Assembly (NCBI GenBank): GCA_024233115.1
Contig: JACKQB010000003.1
Location: forward strand, 620,001 to 684,000
DNA length: 64,000 nucleotides
Reading direction: 5' to 3'
Origin: Akkermansiaceae bacterium
GTDB taxonomy: Bacteria > Verrucomicrobiota > Verrucomicrobiia > Verrucomicrobiales > Akkermansiaceae
Each line of letters begins with the position of its first letter. Position 1 is the stretch's first letter. The translations under genes were made by a program, and so were the position numbers. The notes under the pieces are model-generated. The model saw only the letters and a list, made by a program, of their open reading frames with translations, had not been told where the DNA came from and did no database searches. Below, one piece after another: positions 1 through 10,465 of the stretch.

Positions 1-1119
<1,119 letters not shown>

Positions 1120-1123
1120 AATG

Positions 1124-1138
1124 CCGTCCATAGGACGG
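1124..1138 (-). other. Hairpin just upstream of 16S 5' end
   Basis: A perfect 6-bp stem (CCGTCC/GGACGG) with a 3-nt loop lies 5-19 nt before the mature 16S start, in the transcribed leader. It may help pre-rRNA folding or processing; this role is inferred from position only. Confidence 0.4.
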
Positions 1139-1403
1139 GCTTTTTAAACAGTTACAGGCTTTGTATTTTATATTCTCCAATTGCTTGGAGCGTAAATTTA
1201 CGTTTACCAAATTGACAAGTAGTAGAGCTCCGGGCCGAAACCCTTTTCTCCCTACATGATCTGCGCACCATTCTTCAACAGTCGCGCAGCGCACAATTCA
1301 ATCTTTCCTCTTCCATCCTGTCCACACCGTCCGGACAACACTCCAATGCAACCGTGGTGGTCGCACCTTCATCGTCTCATCCGCCTTGCAGCCAGGACCG
1401 CAC

Positions 1404-1415
1404 TGTTAAAGATCA
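1404..1415 (-). promoter_or_regulatory. boxA antitermination element of rRNA operon
   Basis: The minus strand reads TGATCTTTAACA, differing from the classical rrn boxA (TGCTCTTTAACA) at one position. It sits between the putative promoter (about 1522-1549) and the 16S gene, which is where the NusB/S10 antitermination signal belongs. Function is inferred from match and position. Confidence 0.6.
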
Positions 1416-1513
1416 CTTCAACGCAGAGGATAAAAAATCGACCGGTAAACTTCGCTCCTTCAAGCTCTGTTCGCGGTCGACTCACTGTCTCTTGCGTGCC
1501 CTCCGTTGGAGCG

Positions 1514-1549
1514 GCGGGCGGAACCTACTAGATTTTCCCTCCACGTCAA
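1514..1549 (-). promoter_or_regulatory. Putative rRNA operon promoter
   Basis: On the minus strand a -35 box TTGACG (1549-1544) is followed after 16 nt by TAGGTT (1527-1522) and then a G+C-rich stretch CCGCCCGCC, the kind of discriminator seen at stringently controlled rRNA promoters. Upstream (about 1552-1580) the minus strand is A-rich, resembling an UP element. Transcription would start near 1514, giving a leader of about 395 nt that contains boxA and the terminal hairpin. Confidence 0.6.
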
Positions 1550-1896
1550 CACCTTTCGACACTTTTTCTCCATCTTTTTTCACCCCTCCCCACAACCCCC
1601 TTATTTTCAATGGTGAGGGAATGAATAAAAAAGAGCATCAACGGCACACAGGAACGATTAAGGAATCAAAAATTCCTACTTTGATGCAATGTTATACCGG
1701 TTTTACCAGCCAAATGGGTATGGCACCAGGAGTTCTGGAGTCGATTATTGAGTCGATTACATAGGCGGTGGAATCTCTTGGGATGCCTGACCTAAGCAAA
1801 CGACATGCCAACTCCGGAAAGATCAACTCCCGAAATAACTAGACAAGGGCAGGTATGTGTTGTTCTGTGCCGTCGGTTAATCAACCACCACAACCC
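1550..1896. other. Intergenic region between rRNA promoter and phnD-like gene
   Basis: No convincing gene is seen. A frame at 1621-1764 could encode a 47-residue peptide starting MNKKEHQRH, but it has no recognisable features. This stretch must hold the promoter of the downstream transporter operon; I could not pick out clear -35/-10 boxes. Confidence 0.5.
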
Positions 1897-2808
1897 ATGA
1901 AACGAAAACGTATATTCCAAGGTGTCGGTCTGGCATCCATCATTGCAGGCGCAGTTGTCATCAGCAGCTGTGGAGAGAACAAAGAAGAAAACCAAAACGC
2001 GGAAAACCAGGGAGAGAAGGTCCTACGGTTTTCAGCGATTCCCGACCAGGACACCACCGCCCAGGCCGAGAGATACAACCCCGCCGCCAAGTGGCTCTCA
2101 GAGAAACTGGGGATCAAGGTGGAGTTTGTGCCATCCAGCGACTACGGCGCATCCGTCGATAAGTTTGTCACGGGAGATATTCAACTGGCATGGTTTGGTG
2201 GTGTCACCGGCGTGCAGGCACGCAACGAGGCACCCGGCTCACGGGCCATTGTGGCAGGAGCCAAGGACCTTCAATTCAAATCCTATTTCATCGCCAACGA
2301 ATCGACAGGCCTGACAAAGGCCGAGACATTCCCCCAGGGAACCAAGGGGATGACGTTTACCTTTGGTAGCGCAGGCTCCACATCCGGTTGTATCATGCCC
2401 GCCCATTTTATTGTAAAAAACACCAATCAGGGACCGCTCGAGTTCTATAGCAAGGTGGGTTTTTCGGACTCGCACGATAAGACGGCATACCAGGTTCAGG
2501 ACGGCACCTATCAAACGGGTGTCCTCAACTACAGCACCTACGACGGCTTGGTGAAGGATGGAAAAATCGACCCTAACAAGTGTCGTATCATCTGGGAAAC
2601 CCCTGCGTATGCCGACTACAACTTCACGGCCCGGGCCGATCTGGACAAGACCTTTGGTGAAGGTTTTACCGATAAGCTACAGCAGGCGCTGATTGAATGC
2701 ACTGACGCAGCCGTGCTCAAGGCCTTCGACCGCGACAAGTTTGTCAAGGTGGACAACAGCACCTTCCAAGGCATTGCTGATGTCATGAAGAGTGTGAAAC
2801 TGAAATAA
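1897..2808 (+). CDS. PhnD-type phosphonate/phosphite-like substrate-binding lipoprotein
   Basis: Solute-binding component of an ABC importer, 303 residues. The N-terminus MKRKRIFQ leads into a hydrophobic segment and the lipobox ISSC, so it should be anchored as a lipoprotein after export. The body resembles the PhnD/phosphite-binding family: LRFSAIPDQD at the start of the mature part, GDIQLAWFGGVTGVQA in the first lobe, GSAGSTSGCIMPA in the middle. An in-frame ATG at 1855 exists, but the start at 1897 places the charged n-region directly before the signal peptide. The ATPase and permease follow on the same strand. The substrate cannot be read from sequence; phosphonate, phosphite or another oxyanion are possible. 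Confidence 0.88.
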   Translation: MKRKRIFQGVGLASIIAGAVVISSCGENKEENQNAENQGEKVLRFSAIPDQDTTAQAERYNPAAKWLSEKLGIKVEFVPSSDYGASVDKFVTGDIQLAWFGGVTGVQARNEAPGSRAIVAGAKDLQFKSYFIANESTGLTKAETFPQGTKGMTFTFGSAGSTSGCIMPAHFIVKNTNQGPLEFYSKVGFSDSHDKTAYQVQDGTYQTGVLNYSTYDGLVKDGKIDPNKCRIIWETPAYADYNFTARADLDKTFGEGFTDKLQQALIECTDAAVLKAFDRDKFVKVDNSTFQGIADVMKSVKLK

Positions 2809-2884
2809 TCCTGTAACGACCAGCTCATACAGGTCGGGGTGATGCTATTGCCCTGGCCTGTTTTTATGTCTATCACTAGTCCAT

Positions 2885-3625
2885 ATGTCACTGCAGCTCA
2901 CCCATGTTTCTCATTCCTTTGGTGCCACGGAAGCGCTGAAGGATATTTCGCTTGATATCAAAACGGGCGAGCAGGTTGCGCTTATCGGGCCGTCAGGATG
3001 TGGCAAGACGACCCTGCTCCGGCTGATGGGAACCCAGCTCACGCCCAGTCAGGGTGAGATCAGTTCACTGGAGTCCAACCCGGCCGCACTCGGTCCGCGT
3101 GATCTCAAGTCACTCCGCACCCGGATCGCAATGATCCCCCAGCACCTTGGACTGGTGCCCAATGTCAGTGTGCTCAGGAATGTCCTCAATGGTGGCTTGG
3201 GGGAGATCAATCTGTTGCAAACCGTGAGGCAGGCTATTCGACCTTCGCGCGCAGAGGCCCACCGTGCTTACAAACTGTTAGACCGCACGGGTATACGGGA
3301 GAAAATCTATGACCGCACCGACAGCTTGTCGGGTGGACAGCAGCAGCGGGTGGCGGTGGCACGGGCCCTGTATCAAAATCCGGCCATCATCCTGGCGGAT
3401 GAACCGGTTTCCGCCATTGATCCGGCGCGCGCGCGCGACACCATTGAACTGCTCATCCAGCTATCCAGGGAGGAGGGACTCACGCTCATCGTTTCACTGC
3501 ACAACCTGGAGCTGGCGCGGGAGTTTTTCCCACGGCTGATCGGGTTACGTGGTGGCAGGGTGGTTTTTGACAGTCGTCCCTCTGAGTTAAACGACCAGGA
3601 GTGCCGTGAGCTTTTCGAATTTTAA
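2885..3625 (+). CDS. ABC transporter ATP-binding protein (PhnC-like)
   Basis: ATPase subunit (246 residues) of the importer encoded with the binding protein upstream and the permease 2 nt downstream. It has Walker A GPSGCGKTT (about residue 37), the Q-loop in AMIPQHLG, the signature LSGGQQQRVAVARAL, Walker B IILADEP and the H-loop SLHNLE. Length and motif spacing fit the PhnC family. It is probably translationally coupled to the permease. There is a 76-nt gap behind the binding-protein gene, with a weak inverted repeat (CGACC/GGTCG, 2817-2836) that could set subunit ratios; that last point is speculation. Confidence 0.9.
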   Translation: MSLQLTHVSHSFGATEALKDISLDIKTGEQVALIGPSGCGKTTLLRLMGTQLTPSQGEISSLESNPAALGPRDLKSLRTRIAMIPQHLGLVPNVSVLRNVLNGGLGEINLLQTVRQAIRPSRAEAHRAYKLLDRTGIREKIYDRTDSLSGGQQQRVAVARALYQNPAIILADEPVSAIDPARARDTIELLIQLSREEGLTLIVSLHNLELAREFFPRLIGLRGGRVVFDSRPSELNDQECRELFEF

Positions 3626-3627
3626 TC

Positions 3628-5442
3628 ATGTCGGCACGGACTAACAGACCAGGCAAAGCACTTCTCAAAGGCGACGGCAGGAAACTGACCGTGCTCGTCC
3701 TGCTGTTGATATTCCTGGTCTGCCGATGGGTGTTAGGACCGATGCCCCCCACCCCTCCGGGGAGTTCCGAGGGTTTTTTCCAGGCGGCGCTGCACCCTGC
3801 GTTCACGGATCAGAGCCAAAGCCTGCCCGACGATGCGAGTCCCTTTGTGGCCAGGATCTTCAAGGAAATGGGAACCACGCTCCGCTATGCATTTATTGCC
3901 ATGAGTATGGCTGTTCCGGCGGGTTTGTTTTTTGGCTTTTTTGCTTCTACCACCTGGTGGCCCCAAGGGAAACGAGGCAGGGTGATGAGGATCTTGTTAC
4001 GCCCCCTTCATTGGGGAACCCGGCTGCTCATCACCCTGATGCGTTCGATCCACGAACTCATCTGGGCGATCCTCTTTCTGGCCGCCCTGGGACATGACCC
4101 CATCACAGCTTGTGTTGCCCTTGCGTTGCCCTTCACTGGCACACTTGCCAAGGTGTTTTCGGAAATCATTGATGAACAAACCACCGAGGCTCGCGACCAT
4201 CTTGTCAGCACGGGAGCAAGCCCGGTGCAGGCTTTTCTAACAACCTTGGTGCCTCAGTCGCTACCTGACATGGCTACCTACACGCTGTATCGGTTTGAAT
4301 GTGCTCTACGGTCATCGGCGGTGCTTGGATTCATAGGCATAGAAACCATTGGATTGTCGATCCGCAGATCGTTTGAAAACAACTTTTACAATGAACTCTG
4401 GACAGAGCTCTATTTACTGTTAGGCGTAATCATCATCGTGGATGTTCTTGGTGCGCAGTTACGCAAGCGACTCAATACGATCCCCCAGCGGCAACGGCTT
4501 GGCAACCTGGATGGATCAGTGGAAACCAACATCAGACAACTCAGGAAAACCGCACCCAAGTGGCGGATGACACGCGTGCTGGTGTGGACGACAGTGCTGC
4601 TCACATTGATCTCCTGGTTTCCCGCTCTGATCAGCATCCAATCAGAACCCCTGACCCGGGATATGGTACCGGGGAGTCGAGCCGAGCGAGTCGCTCACTT
4701 CCTGACCAAACTCACCCCCGAGCCGGTCAGGGAAAGCGGCTCGTGGGGGGACGCCGCACCCTGGGCCGCCGAGCTCTGGCGCGAAAATGGCGAGGTCGCC
4801 CTGGGCAATACGATCGCGATGGCCACGGCGGCCATCATCATCTCGGCTTTCAGCGCATGGTTACTGCTTCCATGGGCTAGCCGCACCCTCGCCAGCAGCC
4901 AACCTCTGGGTGTTTCCGGAGGTCGAGTGAGCCAACTCAGAAACGCGGTCTGGAACACCTGCGGACTGGTTACACGCCTGTTTTTCATCGTCAGCCGTGC
5001 TATCCCGGAATACATCTATGCGTATTTGTTGATCGGATTGTTAGGCATCAGTGCATGGCCACTTGTTTTTGCCCTGGCACTGCATAACCTGGGCATCCTT
5101 GGTCGCTTGTGGGGGGAGGTCATTGAGAACCAGCCACAGGATTCGGGTCGACAACTCATCTACTCCGGGTCGGGTCGACTGCAGTGTTATTTTGCCAGTT
5201 ATATGCCTGTATCCTTCAACCGTTTCCTGATGTATCTTTTCTACCGTTGGGAAACCTGTGTGAGGGAGGCTACGATTCTAGGGATGCTGGGGTTTGCTTC
5301 GCTGGGCTTTCACATTCAGCTCGCGCGCAATTTTTCACGTGCCTATGACGAGATGTTTTTTTATGTCATGCTCGGGGCGGCGGTTATTTTCGCAGGAGAC
5401 CTTATCTCCTTTTTCCTACGCCGGTTCCTAACGAAGGCATAA
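3628..5442 (+). CDS. Fused tandem PhnE-type ABC permease
   Basis: Inner-membrane channel of the importer. At 604 residues it is about twice the usual PhnE length and holds two permease domains in one chain. Each half has a block like the EAA loop that contacts the ATPase: around residues 188-250 (ATEARDHLVSTGASPVQAFL) and around 505-570 (GRQLIYSGSGRLQCYF). Each half ends with similar text (SSAVLGFIGIETIGL and EATILGMLGFASLGF). Multiple hydrophobic helices surround these. One polypeptide may therefore replace the PhnE homodimer. Fused double PhnE permeases exist in other bacteria, so this is unusual rather than unique. Confidence 0.88.
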   Translation: MSARTNRPGKALLKGDGRKLTVLVLLLIFLVCRWVLGPMPPTPPGSSEGFFQAALHPAFTDQSQSLPDDASPFVARIFKEMGTTLRYAFIAMSMAVPAGLFFGFFASTTWWPQGKRGRVMRILLRPLHWGTRLLITLMRSIHELIWAILFLAALGHDPITACVALALPFTGTLAKVFSEIIDEQTTEARDHLVSTGASPVQAFLTTLVPQSLPDMATYTLYRFECALRSSAVLGFIGIETIGLSIRRSFENNFYNELWTELYLLLGVIIIVDVLGAQLRKRLNTIPQRQRLGNLDGSVETNIRQLRKTAPKWRMTRVLVWTTVLLTLISWFPALISIQSEPLTRDMVPGSRAERVAHFLTKLTPEPVRESGSWGDAAPWAAELWRENGEVALGNTIAMATAAIIISAFSAWLLLPWASRTLASSQPLGVSGGRVSQLRNAVWNTCGLVTRLFFIVSRAIPEYIYAYLLIGLLGISAWPLVFALALHNLGILGRLWGEVIENQPQDSGRQLIYSGSGRLQCYFASYMPVSFNRFLMYLFYRWETCVREATILGMLGFASLGFHIQLARNFSRAYDEMFFYVMLGAAVIFAGDLISFFLRRFLTKA

Positions 5443-5497
5443 GTCCGCGTAAGTATCGACTTGAATTTTTCTGCTTCACCGTGTATGAGGCGACCCA

Positions 5498-6928
5498 ATG
5501 CCACATCGTAAAGAAACGGTTCTGCGTGAAAAGACAGCAACGCTTCACCTCCCGCCCACGACGAGAAAAATCGGATTGATCGGCATCGCCTTCGCGCTCT
5601 TTTTCCTCATTAAATACTGGTTACCACTGGGGAATCCGGCGGCAGGGCAAGATCCCGACACCGTGCGCACGGGGCTTGCCATCCTCGTTCTGGCTGCGGT
5701 GCTGTGGCTTTCCGAGGCACTGCCCCTGGCTCTGACCGCGCTCTTGATTCCCGTCCTGGCATCGCTCACGGGCGCACTTGATGTGAGTGGTGGTTTTTCG
5801 GGTTTTGCCCACCCGTTGATCTTTCTCTTCCTAGGTGGGTTTGGCTTGGCTGCCGCGCTCTCCCGACAAGGGCTGGACCGGTGGATCGCTATGCGCATTG
5901 TGGTGATCGGCCGGGGGAGATTCCAAGCTACAGCCCTCGCCCTGTTTTTGGTATCGGCCCTGTTATCGATGTGGATATCCAACACGGCAACCGCAGCCCT
6001 CCTGCTACCGGTGGCACTTGGCATCCTGGCCAATATTTCGGATCAACACGGCGAGGCTGCGTCGACCAGGGCGGCACCTTATTTGCTGTTAGGAATTGCT
6101 TACTCGGCAAGCATCGGTGGCATTGGCACCCTCATCGGAACGCCACCCAACGCGATTGCAGCGGCGCAATTGAAAATCAGCTTCACCGAGTGGCTTGCCA
6201 TAGGCATTCCCTGTGTGCTTATTCTCCTCCCTGTATTGTTTGTCCTGCTGGGATTACTGGCAAAACCGGGAAAGTTACCTGTGGTGGCAGTTCAACCCGA
6301 ACCCTTTTCATTCAGTCAAAAACGTATCGTGACGCTTGGCGTCTTCCTTCTAGCAATCTGTGGATGGCTTCTCAGTGGGCAGATGACGGAGTGGTTCGGT
6401 ATTTCAGGCTCCTTCGACACCATTGTAGCCGTCTCAGCAGTTCTCCTTCTGGCCGCCTGCCGGTTGGTTGACTGGAAGGATATCGACCGGGCCACCGACT
6501 GGGGGGTCCTGCTCCTCTTTGGTGGCGGCATCACCCTCAGTAAAATCCTCAGCAGCACGGGAGCAAGCTACTATCTGGCCCACGAAATCCAGATCCTCAC
6601 GACCGGATGGCCTGTCATTCTGCTCATCGGGGTCGTTGTCGTGTTTGTCATCTTCCTCACCGAGCTCTCCAGCAACACGGCAAGCGCGGCATTGCTGGTA
6701 CCCATTTTCACCGCTGTGGCGATGGATATGGGTGTGCCGCCCCGCCAGATTGTCCTGCCGCTTACCCTTGCCGCGTCGTGTGCCTTCATGCTGCCTATCG
6801 CCACGCCACCCAATGCGATCGTGTTTGGATCGGGAAAAATCAGGCAGCGTGACATGATACGGATCGGTCTGGTCCTGAACCTGGTTTTCGCGCTGATCCT
6901 CACCCTGCTAGGCAATCTCTATTTCTAA
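5498..6928 (+). CDS. DASS-family (SLC13) sodium:anion symporter
   Basis: Polytopic inner-membrane transporter, 476 residues, of the divalent anion:sodium symporter family (di/tricarboxylates, sulfate or related oxyanions). The two inverted repeats each carry the substrate/sodium motif: SNTATAALLLPVA with GTPPNAI in the first half, SNTASAALLVPI with ATPPNAI in the second. Length fits the family. It starts 55 nt after the permease gene on the same strand and may belong to the same transcription unit. The substrate is unknown; the neighbourhood suggests an inorganic or organophosphorus anion, but that is weak inference. Confidence 0.88.
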   Translation: MPHRKETVLREKTATLHLPPTTRKIGLIGIAFALFFLIKYWLPLGNPAAGQDPDTVRTGLAILVLAAVLWLSEALPLALTALLIPVLASLTGALDVSGGFSGFAHPLIFLFLGGFGLAAALSRQGLDRWIAMRIVVIGRGRFQATALALFLVSALLSMWISNTATAALLLPVALGILANISDQHGEAASTRAAPYLLLGIAYSASIGGIGTLIGTPPNAIAAAQLKISFTEWLAIGIPCVLILLPVLFVLLGLLAKPGKLPVVAVQPEPFSFSQKRIVTLGVFLLAICGWLLSGQMTEWFGISGSFDTIVAVSAVLLLAACRLVDWKDIDRATDWGVLLLFGGGITLSKILSSTGASYYLAHEIQILTTGWPVILLIGVVVVFVIFLTELSSNTASAALLVPIFTAVAMDMGVPPRQIVLPLTLAASCAFMLPIATPPNAIVFGSGKIRQRDMIRIGLVLNLVFALILTLLGNLYF

Positions 6929-6968
6929 AAACAAGTAAGATAAACAACTACCAGCCCGTAGACCAGTC

Positions 6969-9470
6969 ATGCCCTCATCTGGTAGAACCTTGGCTCTCAT
7001 AGCGCCACTGATACTGGCCACGTCACCAGCGGGATCAGCTGCCCCGGTTCAACATCCTGGCGGGAATACAGCCGATACATTGAAGTCGGCCATACAGGAT
7101 CTCCAGTCCAGATATGGCAAACGCTACCCTCTTGCCGAAAGCTATCTGAGGCGACTGGCAAAACCGGAGAACAGGACAGGTGAGAGCTTCACCCGACTCC
7201 AGTATGAAGCGCTGGTGAATCATCCGCTGGTTGGCGGCAATCCGATTCTTTTTGTCGCACGCTCACAGTATCTTCCCGACCACCACAATACGGAAACCGT
7301 CTTTCAAACCGGGGAATTAAACACGGGAAAATACCGCCCCGGAGGACCGCTGAAAGCGATTGACCTGAGAAGTGGCGAGATCCGCATTATTTTCGACCCC
7401 GGGCCAACCGGACTGGTGCGAGATCCCGATGTCAGGCCCGACGGAAAGCGTATTCTGTTTTCCATGCGCCGAAGTAAGGATGACGACTATCATGTTTATG
7501 AGATCGATGCCAGCGGCACCAACCTCCGGCAATTGACTTCGGCCAAAGGTGTCTTTGACATAGATCCGTGTTACCTTCCCGATGGAGCCATCGTCTTCAC
7601 CTCCTCACGCGAACCCAAGTATTGTGGCTGCAACAGACACATCATGGGCAACCTCTTCAGGATGGAAGCCGACGGCGCCAATATCCACCAACTCGGCAAA
7701 AGCACCCTGTTTGAGGGGCATAGCAGCGTGATGCCGGATGGGCGGGTGCTTTATGATCGCTGGGAATATGTCGACCGGAATTTCGGCGATGCCCAGGGAC
7801 TCTGGACGATGAATCCCGACGGCACGAATCACGCCGTTTTCTGGGGTAACAACACCCCGTCCCCAGGCGGTGTGATTGATGCCAGAATCATTCCTGGCAA
7901 CGATCGCTGTTTGTGTGTCTTTACCTCCTGCCACGATCGCCCATGGGGAGCGCTAGCCATCATCGATCGTAACCGGGGTGTGGACGGTGAAGAACCGGTC
8001 ATACGCACCTGGCCGGACAACGCGATCCACCTCGTTGGCAAAGGAGGTTTCGACACGTTTAAAAAAGTCAGCCCTAAATACGAAGACCCATGGCCCGTGA
8101 GCGAGACAACTTTCCTGGTTTCCAGGCAGCTTGGTCCCGGGACCGAAACAATGGGCATCTTCCTGGTCGACACCTTTGGCAACGAAGTGCTGCTGCACCG
8201 TGAAAAACTGGGATGCTACGACCCCATGCCCCTCACAGCCCGCAACCACTCCCCGACCCGACCGGTCAAGCGGAACTACAGCAACGGCCACGGCACCTTC
8301 TACGTCCAGAACGTGCATGTTGGCACGCACATGAAGGGCGTCGCACCTGGGGAAGCCCGCTACCTGCGCGTGGTCGAATCACCCGAAAAGAAAAACTGGA
8401 CGAAATCGGCCTGGGGAGGACAAGGGGCACAGGCGCCTGCCATGAACTGGCTCAACTTCGAAAACAAACGTATTCTGGGCACCGTGCCGGTCGAGAAAGA
8501 TGGCTCGGTGCATTTTGAGTGCCCTCCGGACAAGTTTGTTTTTTTCCAACTGCTCGACGAAAATAAAATGATGATCCAGTCGATGCGCAGCGGCACGATG
8601 ATCCAGTCGGGCGAAACACAAGGCTGCGTGGGCTGCCATGAGAGCCGGACCGAAAGCATCCCGCCACAACATTCTGTGTCCATTGCGCTTCGACGCCCGC
8701 CATCGAAGCTGGGTGGGTGGCGTGGCCAAACAAACAACTTCGGATACCAGCGAGAGGTCCAACCCGTTTTTGATAAACACTGTGTGAGTTGCCATGACTT
8801 CGGCAAACCTGCTGGTGAGAAACTCAATCTCGCTGGCGACCGCACACTGGTATTCAATGCCTCCTACATCGATCTCTGGAGTCGGGGCTATATCAAAGGT
8901 GTCGGTGCTGGACCTGCCAGCATCCAAGAAGCCCGCTCATGGGGTTCCAGTCAGAGCAAACTGATCGATGTCTTGCGCAAGGGGCACAAGGATCATACCG
9001 AGGTAAAAATATCCGCAGATGAGCTTGAACGACTGACCACATGGATCGACCTCAATGCACCTTATTATCCCGATTACGAAAGTGCCTATCCGGACGGCGT
9101 GGCTGGGCGTGCCCCGCTCAACAAGTCGGAACTCGATAAGCTCACATCACTCACAGGTAAGGAGTTCACCCTACGCCATGGACCTAACAAACGGGCGCAG
9201 GTAAGCTTCGAAAGACCGGAGCTCAGCCCGTGTTTGCGTCAACTGGATCCAAAATCAGAAAACTACCGCAAAGCGCTGATGATCATCAAACAAGGAGCGG
9301 CGCGGCTCAAAGAGACGCCACGCTGTGACATGGATGGTTTTGAACCGTCCGCGCAAGACCGCAAACGGCTGATCAAATATACCGGGCGTATGGACATCGA
9401 GAATAAGAACCGCCAAGCTATTCGTGACGGCAGGAAAAACTACGATCCGGGCATCCCATCCAATCCATAA
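6969..9470 (+). CDS. Secreted HZS-alpha-like beta-propeller protein with two haem c motifs
   Basis: An 833-residue exported protein (signal peptide through about ASPAGSAAP). The N-terminal two thirds have TolB/WD40-like propeller repeats (PDVRPDGKRILFSMRR, SSVMPDGRVLYDRWEY). The middle resembles the hydrazine-synthase alpha-subunit domain family common in Planctomycetes and Verrucomicrobia. The C-terminal part has two CXXCH haem sites, CVGCH at residues 553-557 and CVSCH at 605-609, and a further Cys pair in KYCGCNRH. It is probably a periplasmic or surface haem protein. There is no reason to infer hydrazine synthesis: the beta/gamma subunits are absent and the family is broad. The propeller gene that follows starts 5 nt after its stop. 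Confidence 0.78.
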   Translation: MPSSGRTLALIAPLILATSPAGSAAPVQHPGGNTADTLKSAIQDLQSRYGKRYPLAESYLRRLAKPENRTGESFTRLQYEALVNHPLVGGNPILFVARSQYLPDHHNTETVFQTGELNTGKYRPGGPLKAIDLRSGEIRIIFDPGPTGLVRDPDVRPDGKRILFSMRRSKDDDYHVYEIDASGTNLRQLTSAKGVFDIDPCYLPDGAIVFTSSREPKYCGCNRHIMGNLFRMEADGANIHQLGKSTLFEGHSSVMPDGRVLYDRWEYVDRNFGDAQGLWTMNPDGTNHAVFWGNNTPSPGGVIDARIIPGNDRCLCVFTSCHDRPWGALAIIDRNRGVDGEEPVIRTWPDNAIHLVGKGGFDTFKKVSPKYEDPWPVSETTFLVSRQLGPGTETMGIFLVDTFGNEVLLHREKLGCYDPMPLTARNHSPTRPVKRNYSNGHGTFYVQNVHVGTHMKGVAPGEARYLRVVESPEKKNWTKSAWGGQGAQAPAMNWLNFENKRILGTVPVEKDGSVHFECPPDKFVFFQLLDENKMMIQSMRSGTMIQSGETQGCVGCHESRTESIPPQHSVSIALRRPPSKLGGWRGQTNNFGYQREVQPVFDKHCVSCHDFGKPAGEKLNLAGDRTLVFNASYIDLWSRGYIKGVGAGPASIQEARSWGSSQSKLIDVLRKGHKDHTEVKISADELERLTTWIDLNAPYYPDYESAYPDGVAGRAPLNKSELDKLTSLTGKEFTLRHGPNKRAQVSFERPELSPCLRQLDPKSENYRKALMIIKQGAARLKETPRCDMDGFEPSAQDRKRLIKYTGRMDIENKNRQAIRDGRKNYDPGIPSNP

Positions 9471-9474
9471 ACCT

Positions 9475-10383
9475 ATGAAAACAAGCGTCATCACCACACT
9501 TGGTCTGTTAGTAACATTCTGCCTGCCTATATACGCCGAACGTCCGGTCATGGAGGGCACACCATCCGGTCAGATCCTCGCCACCGGTGCCAAACGGGTG
9601 ATCATGATGAACCCCAAGGGGGAAGTCGTGTGGCAACACAAGGGGGACAACGTCAGTGATTGCTGGATGCAGAAAAACGGCAGGGTTCTCATTGCAGACA
9701 ACCGGATCAAGGAGATTGATGTCGAGACGGGCAAGGTCACCTTCATGTATGCGCCCAAGGTGGCCAAGGGCGGAGGCACCTACGGCTGCCAGCCACTTGA
9801 AAATGGCAATATCCTGGTGGGCGAGAATTCCACCGGTAAAATCTATGAAATGCAACGCGATGGCAAGGTGGTGTTTGAACTCCAACTGCCCCTCTACCAG
9901 GCAGGCAGTCATCACAACCTGCGTATGGTTCGCAAACTGAAAAATGGCAACTATCTCGTCTGCCATTCCGGGAAACACACCGTACGCGAATACACCCCTG
10001 AAGGAAAAATCGTGTTTGAAGTCAAGGTCGGCAACCTTGCCTTTTCCGCCTCCCGACTAACTAACGGAAACACACTGGTCGGCCATATTGACCAAATCAC
10101 CGAGTTTTCACCCACAGGCGAAGTCGTCTGGAAATTCGCCAACACGGACATCCCGGGATTAACGCTCGGCCCTCTCTGTGGTGTGCATGTGCTGGACAAC
10201 GGCAACCTCGCCGTCGGGGTCTACGCCGCCTATAAGGGAGGGGGGGAAGCCGGACTGTTTGAAATCACCCGGGAGAAAAAACTCGTCTGGTGTTACTCGA
10301 ATCCCAAATCCGATCGTAGCATGATGAGTATTCAAATGCTGGATTCCGATGGCAAACCGCTTCCTGGTGATATTGTTAGATAA
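9475..10383 (+). CDS. Secreted PQQ-like beta-propeller repeat protein
   Basis: A 302-residue exported protein. The start MKTSVITTLGLL at 9475 gives a clean signal peptide (cleavage near IYAERP), whereas the open frame beginning at 9424 overlaps the upstream gene. Propeller blades are visible as recurring NGN(I/Y/T)LV-G patterns: ENGNILVGEN, KNGNYLVCHS, TNGNTLVGHI, DNGNLAVGVY, with tryptophans in EVVWQHK and KLVWCY. Such proteins are often annotated as PQQ-binding-like or arylsulfotransferase-like propellers. It follows the haem protein with almost no gap, so the two likely act together outside the cytoplasm. The reaction is unknown. Confidence 0.75.
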   Translation: MKTSVITTLGLLVTFCLPIYAERPVMEGTPSGQILATGAKRVIMMNPKGEVVWQHKGDNVSDCWMQKNGRVLIADNRIKEIDVETGKVTFMYAPKVAKGGGTYGCQPLENGNILVGENSTGKIYEMQRDGKVVFELQLPLYQAGSHHNLRMVRKLKNGNYLVCHSGKHTVREYTPEGKIVFEVKVGNLAFSASRLTNGNTLVGHIDQITEFSPTGEVVWKFANTDIPGLTLGPLCGVHVLDNGNLAVGVYAAYKGGGEAGLFEITREKKLVWCYSNPKSDRSMMSIQMLDSDGKPLPGDIVR

Positions 10384-10410
10384 TCGTAGGGCAAGTTTGC
10401 AACTTGGTGG

Positions 10411-10465
10411 CAGGCTTGGTGGATTACTCCTTGGGAGGCCGACAGCTTGCAAAGCAGTCCTCCTT
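10411..10465 (-). repeat. Stop-codon-adjacent hairpin repeat, copy A
   Basis: Directly after the rsgA stop codon the minus strand has GACTGCTTTGCAAGCTGTC, an imperfect hairpin, then GGCCTCCCAAGGAGTAATCC. The same arrangement recurs after gcvP (copy B) and, with a different stem, after the gene ending at 50485 (copy C). It may work as a transcript 3'-end element. No T-run follows, so it is not a standard intrinsic terminator. Confidence 0.6.

Noticed and set aside
1354..1764. Open frame of 136 codons upstream of the phnD-like gene
   Set aside because: It overlaps the rRNA leader and promoter on the other strand, has skewed composition and no family resemblance; treated as chance.
6969..9470. 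Hydrazine synthase alpha subunit and anammox metabolism
   Set aside because: Only domain-level resemblance; the other subunits and anammox genes are absent and the family is widespread in non-anammox bacteria.
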